The notes beneath the pieces are model-generated. The model was not told the origin of the DNA. It ran no database searches and saw only the letters and a program-made list of their open reading frames with translations. A stretch of 64,000 nucleotides of DNA from Serripes groenlandicus. Its lineage: Eukaryota > Mollusca > Bivalvia > Cardiida > Cardiidae. The position numbers and the translations under genes were made by a program. The stretch is taken from contig JASEVX010000007.1 in NCBI GenBank assembly GCA_031761405.1, positions 56,365,015 through 56,429,014 on the forward strand. Direction: 5' to 3'. Each line of letters starts with the position of its first letter. Within the stretch, counting starts at the first letter, position 1. This document shows, one piece after another, positions 57,137 to 64,000 of this stretch.

Positions 57137-57367
57137 CGTATCCCTTTACCTGATACGACAATTCTGCAGCAGACGGCTTTGAACAGATTTTGTCAAAAGA
57201 TAGGAAATCTCTATATTTGAATGGATAACCTATGACTAAAAGTGGAACACATTGTGTCAAATGGAGAAATTGCACGTTTTGTGCAATTTCTTCTTTTGTC
57301 ACTATGTTTTCAAAAAGCCGTCTGCTGCAGAGGCGTCAGAAAGCGACTATATGAGGGAAAGGGTTAA
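57137..57367. mobile_element. TTAA MITE, complete
   Basis: GTATCCCTTTACCTGATACG to ATATGAGGGAAAGGGTTAA. Confidence 0.92.
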
Positions 57368-57829
57368 TCTCAACACTTTCTTGAAATTACTTAGCTGATT
57401 TCAACTGTAGTAGTAGTATTCATAAGTCTAAGTTAATTTGGAATGTCAACATAAGTTTTCGGCTTTTTATTTAGATTAAACTCTCAGTCCATTTCACAGA
57501 TACCTCGAATGGGATAGTGTTAATCGATGTTTTCAGTAGAGTTTACCGAATGATGTATTGAAAGGCCTCGAGGTCAAATATTACAATACATTACACTGGA
57601 GTTCCTTTATAACGGGATACAATGTTTCCCAAAATAAAAATCGCACCGGAACGGATCGCGAATCAAGTTATTACAACACTTTCAAATAACATGCCTCTTC
57701 ACAATGTTCAAGTCAACCCACTCGCCAATATAAACACTTGGTAATGGCAATGGATTATGTCTCTAATCTATTTTAGATAATTAATTTACTTTGTGGTTTA
57801 GTCTACCTGGACTGCGTTCAATCAAAGAC

Positions 57830-58055
57830 TCATGCATTTCCTGGTTTTCTCACACCAGTACTCCACACAACAATCTTCCCAAGCAACTGGCTGCTTTTCC
57901 ACATAGACTTAGCCCATTGGTGGAAGACGAATGACGCATGTCGCATTGACTTTTGTCAATCGTCGGAAAGAAAGTTGGCCGAGCCGGGATTCGATCTCAC
58001 AACCCCTGGATTGACAGCCCGCGTCGCTATCGACTGAGCTACCGGGGCTCGGCAA
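57830..58055 (-). mobile_element. tRNA-derived SINE (family B), best copy
   Basis: - strand head CCGAGCCCCGGTAGCTCAGT with A box TAGCTCAGTCGATAG and B box GAGATCGAATCCCGG, then body complementary to TTTCTCACACCAGTACTCCA. Confidence 0.9.
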
Positions 58056-58494
58056 ATTTCCGATGGAAATGACAAACAAGTTTGCGAAAAATACCCATCT
58101 TTTTGTCTTACGGAAATCACTAACCAGTTAGGAATGGTCTACCTTAAATACGCGCGGGATGGTTTCCCCGAGTTGTCGCTCATATTTACACTCCGATATT
58201 GCCTGACACGATACCTGTATATCCAATGGAATGGATGATTCGTGTGATTTGTAGAATAGGACAAATCAAACTATGCCGTTTATGAGCTAATTTCACAGTA
58301 AAATAGACACGCGTGCCAAATGCCAGAGATAATTTAAGTTTTTGATAAGCTGTATTGATATGAAGGAGTTTAGGTGTAGTCCGATATTTATTTACAAAAT
58401 CATTTACCAGTTCCCTGATGAACCATTTGATATCATCTTCTTGGTGAAACACATTATATATTTACGTTCCCCAACGTTTTGTTACATTTGTACG

Positions 58495-58740
58495 AGTCGG
58501 GTCGCATGTAGGTCAACTCGTTCTAAAGGCAGCTCGACCCAAGACGACTCGTCCTAAAGACAGCTCGATCCCCAAGTCAACTCGTCCTAAAGACAGCTCG
58601 ATCCCCAAGTCAACTCGTCCTAAAGGCAACTCGACCCAAGTCAACTCGTCCTAAAGGCAACTCGACCCAAGACAACTCGTACCAAATTTAAGACAACAAG
58701 CCCCAAATCATACTCGACCTAAGACATTTCGCCCAATATT
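58495..58740. repeat. Degenerate tandem repeat, ACTCG...CCTAAAG...CTCGA.CC unit
   Basis: About six units of 27-34 bp built on CAACTCGTCCTAAAGGCAAC and CTCGACCCAAG, decaying to isolated ACTCG.CC.AA words by 58740. Confidence 0.92.
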
Positions 58741-59029
58741 TTAAGAGAACTCGCCCTAAATTATTATAACCGAATTATTTAGAACGTTATTAGATGATGT
58801 TCGAATGTCTCTGTCCTATTTTTTTAATCCTAAAATAGAATACATCTACGTGGAATAAAAATTGGCGAGAACGTAGGACTAGACTCCATCGAATTATGAT
58901 ACATGTTTGTAAACATTACAGGGGATATGAAAAAATGCGTGTCTCTTTTTCTTCTGTGTTTTCCCCTCTATGGTTGCGTCTACTGTTAAGGGTTACGTTT
59001 GTGCAAGGAGTCGAAATTGCACAAACTAA

Positions 59030-59212
59030 CCCTTTCACATATACGACAAATAGGCAGCAAATGATTTGAAACATGTAGCTAAAAATAATGTAAACAACAA
59101 AATGTAATTAGAATAGAAACAAAGCATACGTGCTCTATTCGTCACAGTGTTTTTTCATACTTCGTATGCTGTAAATGCATCAAAACACGTCTGCATATGA
59201 AAAAGCGTTAAC
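59030..59212. mobile_element. TTAA MITE, old, decayed
   Basis: CTAACCCTTTCACATATACG to TGCATATGAAAAAGCGTTAA. Confidence 0.75.
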
Positions 59213-59431
59213 CTAGTTAGCTAACGATGAAGGTTTATCAAATTCAATGCACTATTTTATCGTCAATAAAACGATCTTCTGCATTGTCATCCTAATTAAT
59301 ATAGACCCCATTGTTCTTTAGAATGAACATTTCGTGCTTAAACCTTAATGGGCAACTTATTCAATTTGGTCACCTAATTCAACAACTGCACATGTCATTC
59401 GATAGATTTCGATGCATATCTTAGTTACTTA

Positions 59432-59645
59432 TTAACTCTTTCAGCACCGAATTATTTAAAGTAGACTATTCCATGGTCAAAATCGGTAATCCATTTCTCT
59501 TGTAATAAGACTTTTGGAATATATTTATATCTAAAAGGCAAACAATGCTGATTTCAGGTGAGACAGCTCGTTACGAGCTGACTCGCCTGAATTTGCATTG
59601 TTTGCAAAACCCTCCAAATTGCCTTTGGCGCTGAAAGAGTTTTAA
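59432..59645. mobile_element. TTAA MITE family G, reverse orientation
   Basis: TTAACTCTTTCAGCACCGAA to GGCGCTGAAAGAGTTTTAA; internal hairpin GTGAGACAGCTCGTTACGAG / CTGACTCGCC. Confidence 0.94.
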
Positions 59646-60399
59646 AAATAGCTTTGTTTAATATACTTCATGACGATATTTTGAAGAAGAAAACTTTATG
59701 TGAGAAATTGAAACATTTTGATTTCTTATTTATTCCTAAATTTTCTCCAGGTGAAAATGGATATTTGACATCTACGGATGTTATGTAAATATAAGAGCAA
59801 AAGGAGAAATTGTGAGCAATTCATTCGTTTGTAACATATATTTTAAAGTCTTAATGCAGAAGCTTAAAAAAATAGTCTGCACATTAAGGTGTACTGACCC
59901 GCGTTAGTGTTTAAGAAGATGTATATCTACTATATATATATATGGGTGTGGAAACAGTTAAAACAATCAAAACAAGTTATAGGTCACTATGTATATGTAA
60001 GTTATAGGTCACAATAAGCCAATTAATTTCTTTCTTTCTTTCCATGTAAATCAACCAGTTTTAACGATCAATTGTCACACTTTCTAAGGATTTCTCATGT
60101 AGAACACCCTATATCATTAAACAGAGTTACCTGAAAGCTTTAAAATAATCCAAAGAGGGGGCTCTATATCAGCATGGCCGCGGGTGCATTTGGCGTCGTT
60201 TAACCTATAAACAAGAGGGTCATGTTGGCCCTGTAACGTGAGATGTACCATGGCGATGTGTGAAAACGTGTCTATAAAATACACATTAAAGAAGCACTTT
60301 GATGAGCAAGTCAAACATGCGGCTTTAAGAGTGTACACACTAGTTTTCCTAAATTTGGCCACGCTACCTAGGTTTTAACCCAGGATGACTCATATTGGA

Positions 60400-61240
60400 A
60401 CTTAAACCGTATTTTAATAAAAGAAAAAAAAAAAAAAAGAACTTTCATAGCTTCTTTCTCAGAGTCAGCAATGGGTTAAAATGCTATGAGCTAGCTTATC
60501 TTGGGCTGTAATAGTAACACTGGATGTGTGCAGAATAACCTTGGTTAGCAGTTGTACCGAATGTTAGGTGCCAGCTTATCTTGGATAGTTATGGTAGCAA
60601 AGGGTGGGAACAGGATCTTCTACCGAATGTTAAGTGCCAGCTTATGTTGAATAGCAATGGTAGTGGCCAGTTTATGTTGAATAGCAATGGAAGTGGCCAG
60701 TTTATGTTGAATAGCAATGGTAGTGGCCAGTTTATGTTGAATAGCAATGGTAGTGGCCAGTTTATGTTGAATAACAATGGTAGTGGCCAGTTTATGTTGA
60801 ATAGCAATGGTAGTGGCCAGTTTATGTTGAATAGCAATGGTAGTGGCCAGTTTATGTTGAATAGCAATGGTAGTGGCCAGTTTATGTTGAATAGCAATGG
60901 TAGCAAAGGATAGGTGCAGGATTACCTTTGACAGAAATTCTACCGAATGTCAATTGTCAGCTTATCTTGGATTGCAATGGCACCAATGGATAAGTGCAGG
61001 ATTATCTTGATCGGTAATTGTAACAAATGTTATAATTCAAAACTGACTTTGGCAACAATGACAATTATAGATGACTGAAAGCTTAAACTGGCCAGCACTA
61101 GTACCAACGTTAGGTGTTTGATTATCTTGGCGAGTACTTGTAGCAACGTTTTGGTGTATGCTAACATTGGCCGGCAATGGCAACACACGTTGGGTGCAGT
61201 ATCCCATTGATACCACTGCAAAGCTATAACGACAATGCTA
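60400..61240. repeat. Layered minisatellite; 30-bp core amplified about nine times
   Basis: Core 60630-60902: near-perfect GTAGTGGCCAGTTTATGTTG + AATAGCAATG. Flanks hold older, longer relatives (CCGAATGTTA.GTGCCAGCTT, ATCTTGGAT.G.AATGG). Because 30 is a multiple of three, both strands stay open, giving apparent repeat proteins that are not supported as genes. Confidence 0.95.
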
Positions 61241-61249
61241 AAAACATAA

Positions 61250-61760
61250 ATTGTGCATCTTTTTTACAAGACGCCATTGAATGGTCTTTCCCTCGTTTCA
61301 ATGTCTGGAAAGTAAATTTTCCCATGACACTGCCGTTGTATTTACTTGTACACGTCTGTCCTGATTGTTATAGTCGCTAATCCTTCAAACTAATAAAGTG
61401 AATCCGATGTTCCCGTGACATTGTCGTTGTATTTACTTGCACAAGTCTGCCCTCAATGATATAGTATTCGCGTTATTATGTTAAGCCTTCAAACTCATAA
61501 AGTGAATCCGAATCTGGACACGTGACTTTCATTTGACGTCTGTCAATCATTTCAATATAAATATTGCTCAAACCTATTTAACGCTCAACCCGTTTGATCG
61601 GGATATTAAAAGGTTCTGACTTTTAAATTAAATTTGTTTATTAGATATTTCTTTGCTAAACCTTTTATACGATCATTGCGCCATGGGGCATTCGGACTCA
61701 TATCTGAACACGTCTTGCAGTCTAAACAGTTTATTTCCTGGCCGCCAACCCTTTCCGAAT
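61250..61760. other. Nothing recognised except a short direct repeat
   Basis: GACA.TG.CGTTGTATTTACTTG...CAAACT.ATAAAGTGAATCCGA occurs at 61330-61410 and 61417-61510. Confidence 0.6.
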
Positions 61761-61764
61761 GTTC

Positions 61765-61950
61765 TTTAACCATTTCCTAAATACAACAAATCTGCAAAAA
61801 GTCTAAGTAAACATATGAAAACTATATATAAAGAAAAGTAAAACTTATTGAATAGGGTTGAACACATTGTGAGCAATTTCTCCATTTTCTACAATGTTTT
61901 AAAAATTCGTCTGCTGCAGAGGCATCAGAAAGCGTCTGTATGTGTAAATA
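61765..61950. mobile_element. TTAA MITE, old subfamily
   Basis: TTTAACCATTTCCTAAATAC, TTGTGAGCAATTTCTCC, ATTCGTCTGCTGCAGAGGCA. Confidence 0.75.
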
Positions 61951-62271
61951 ACACCGAAGCATCAATATGAAACACCTTTAGAAGTGAATGTATTATCGTT
62001 GAAGAGATGAACATATTATTGCAATCCGCATAGTCTGGTTAAGATTTATAATTACTGAAATATCATATACATGTTTTTGTTACAAGCGTCTGAAAGCGGC
62101 GTAAAACCCCAAATAAAATAAATAGTAATAAATACAAGCGTCAGCCAATTCGTGTAGATTATGTAAAGATGAAGCAGACGTACAAGCTGATCTAAACCTA
62201 CGCTGTTCAGAAAAGCCAACTTGTTCCTTTTTCCCATGGACGGGATCATTTTATCTTTACCGGCACTAAAG

Positions 62272-62447
62272 GTTAACCCCTTTTCCACATAAAGACGCTT
62301 TCTGACGCCTCTGCAGCAGACGACTTTTGAAATAATTGTGGTTAAAGGTGAAATTGCTCATGCGACAATGTTTTCAACTTTTTTTTTTTTATTTATTGGA
62401 ATTTCAATTCGTCTCTGCAGATTTATTTTATGCCTGAAAAGTGTTAA
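62272..62447. mobile_element. TTAA MITE, old subfamily, internal deletion
   Basis: GGTTAACCCCTTTTCCACAT to CTGAAAAGTGTTAA. Just upstream (62165-62235) is one arm of the GTACAAGTTGGC foldback family. Confidence 0.8.
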
Positions 62448-62632
62448 CTCATTTCGAATTTTGACTATTATTGACTTCTTGAGGGTGTTAATACGTGGGG
62501 AGCCGGTAGATCAGCGTGAAATGGACAATATCAAGTGCATGTATTGACTCAGTATTTCAAGTTAATCTCTCGTCCCTTTTTCTATAGTTGGTAACGAATG
62601 TTTCAACTGATTGTGTCGATGATAACGAGGTT

Positions 62633-62852
62633 TTAACCCTTTCCCACATACAACAAATCTACAATTGACGATTATCGGCGAAAGCACAGAAAATCCCTTT
62701 AAATGAAAGAACAATAATTGAATAGAAATGAAAACATGGTGACAAAAGGAGAAATTGCTCGTTTTGAGCAATTTCTTCTTTTATGGCCATGTTTTCAAAA
62801 AGCCGTCTTCTGCAGAGGCGTCAGAAAACGTATATATGAGGGAAATGGTTAA
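62633..62852. mobile_element. TTAA MITE, chimeric-looking, complete
   Basis: Left half TTAACCCTTTCCCACATACA is old-subfamily type, right half (AAAAGCCGTCTTCTGCAGAG, ATATATGAGGGAAATGGTTAA) is young-subfamily type. Confidence 0.88.
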
Positions 62853-63000
62853 GCCGATTTCTAACGAGATATAAGAGATGGATGATGTCGGGAAAAAAGC
62901 AAATTTACAAAAAACAAACCATATTGAAATCTCTCCTTTTGAACTGCTTACATAACGGCATTGTCCATATCCCATTCAAATATAAAGTACAAAGTGCACT

Positions 63001-63230
63001 TTAACCCTGTCCCTCATACGACAATTCTGCAGCAGACGACTTTGAACTTATTTTTTCTAAACATAGAAAATCTCCAAAGTTGAATGGATAACCTATGACA
63101 AAAAGTGGAAAACATTGTGGAAAAAGGAGAAATTGCACGTTTTGTGCTATTTTTTTTTTTTTGGCTCTATGTTTTCAAAAAGCCGTCTGCTGCAGAGGCG
63201 TCAGAAAGCGTCTATAATGGAAAGGGTTAA
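63001..63230. mobile_element. TTAA MITE, intact
   Basis: TTAACCCTGTCCCTCATACG to TAATGGAAAGGGTTAA; central T run expanded. Confidence 0.94.
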
Positions 63231-63563
63231 AGAAAAGATAGATCATGAAATATTCCATCACAAGTATTTAACCAATTCGCAGCTACAAACGACTGTAATT
63301 GCCTCTGTAACAGACACTTTTCAAATCATTTTGGGAAACGATAAACTGCTCATGATGAGCAAGTTATCCCTTTCCAACAATGTTTTCAACATTGAATTAC
63401 ATTTTACATTCAAATTTTCCGATGTTAATTTTTGGAAATTCAGATATTTAAAATCAGACGACACTGAACAATCTTCGAATATTCGGAATTCTTTGATGTT
63501 ATTGTCATATTCTAAGTAACACTACTCTGAAATTTCACGAAGGAATGTCAAGCAGTTGAACCC

Positions 63564-63799
63564 TTAATCCTTTTCCTCATACGACAATTCTGCAGCAGAC
63601 GACTTTGAACATATTTTGTCAAAAAATGGATATTCTTTATACATGTAATTAAATGGATCACATATGACTAAAAGTGGAAAACATTGTGTCAAAAGGAGAA
63701 ATTGCACGTTTTGTGCAATTTTTTCTTTTGTCACTATGTTTTCAAAAAGCCGTCTGCTGCAGAGGCGTCAGAAAGCGTCTATTTGAGGGAAAGGGTTAA
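63564..63799. mobile_element. TTAA MITE, intact
   Basis: TTAATCCTTTTCCTCATACG to TTTGAGGGAAAGGGTTAA. An old decayed copy follows to the window end (63800-64000; CAATTTCTTCTTTTGCAGCA). Confidence 0.95.
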
Positions 63800-64000
63800 T
63801 CCTTTTAAATGTATGACAAATCTGTAGAATAGCTATTCAAAAAATTTGAGAATATCAAATTTGAAAAAGATTAATAGAATTCAAAACATAGTGAAAAAGT
63901 AGAGAATGCTCGATACGGACAATTTCTTCTTTTGCAGCAATGTTTTCGTAAGTCGTCTGCTTAAGAAGAGTGAAGTGGTCTGCGTGTGTGTACAGTTTAA

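Noticed and set aside
57990..58055. Functional tRNA gene on the - strand
   Set aside because: It is the head of SINE family B, joined to its repeated body.
58186..58452. 88-residue - strand ORF
   Set aside because: No recognised domain or splice context.
60581..60913. Repeat protein of 110 residues, and its - strand partner
   Set aside because: A 30-bp unit keeps all frames open by arithmetic; the sequence is a minisatellite. Kept only as a testable finding.

Overview
The window is animal nuclear DNA, most likely from a bivalve mollusc. It is AT-rich, its genes are split by GT-AG introns, and most of the space is occupied by short non-autonomous transposons, tRNA-derived SINEs and minisatellites. 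The bivalve call rests on overall repeat style and on protein resemblance, so the species is not determined. One 200-N assembly gap lies at 73-272.

Two genes can be assembled exon by exon. The first, on the + strand (11177-27644), is nuclear respiratory factor 1 (NRF1): eight coding exons with consistent splice phases, 507 codons, and the NRF1 DNA-binding and dimerisation region intact. A CpG-richer patch at 5282-5720 holds several NRF1-like half-sites and a YY1-like AAATGGCG start context, and is the best promoter candidate in the upstream DNA. The second, on the - strand (41134-33541), is a 164-residue globin with the ancestral three-exon, two-intron layout and His at E7 and F8. The two genes converge, with stop codons 5.9 kb apart.

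The rest is mobile and repetitive DNA. A TTAA-flanked MITE of about 230 bp (ends TTAACCCTTTCCCTCATA) occurs in more than 30 complete or decayed copies and dominates the NRF1 introns, the globin intron and the 45-64 kb end. A second TTAA MITE (ends TTAACTCTTTCAGCGCC) has four copies. There are also tRNA-headed SINE families, a GAGCCGTTCC-ended foldback family, a long family that starts AGCTCACCTGAGC, decayed non-LTR reverse transcriptase 3' ends (42 and 56 kb), and a PIF/Harbinger (HARBI1-like) transposase fragment (55 kb). Tandem arrays lie at 19.3-20.3, 51.4-52.9, 58.5 and 60.6 kb. Several foldback DNAs stand out: a perfect 84-bp palindrome flanked by a 9-bp direct repeat (1737-1820), a hairpin family shared by 6.0 and 54.4 kb, and a ~545-bp foldback insertion (4.43-4.97 kb) whose empty counterpart survives in an old duplication at 7.6-8.05 kb.

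No prokaryotic operon, CRISPR array or viral gene is seen, and long stretches hold nothing recognisable. Coordinates of exons are base-level readings; repeat edges are approximate unless a TTAA or a target repeat marks them.
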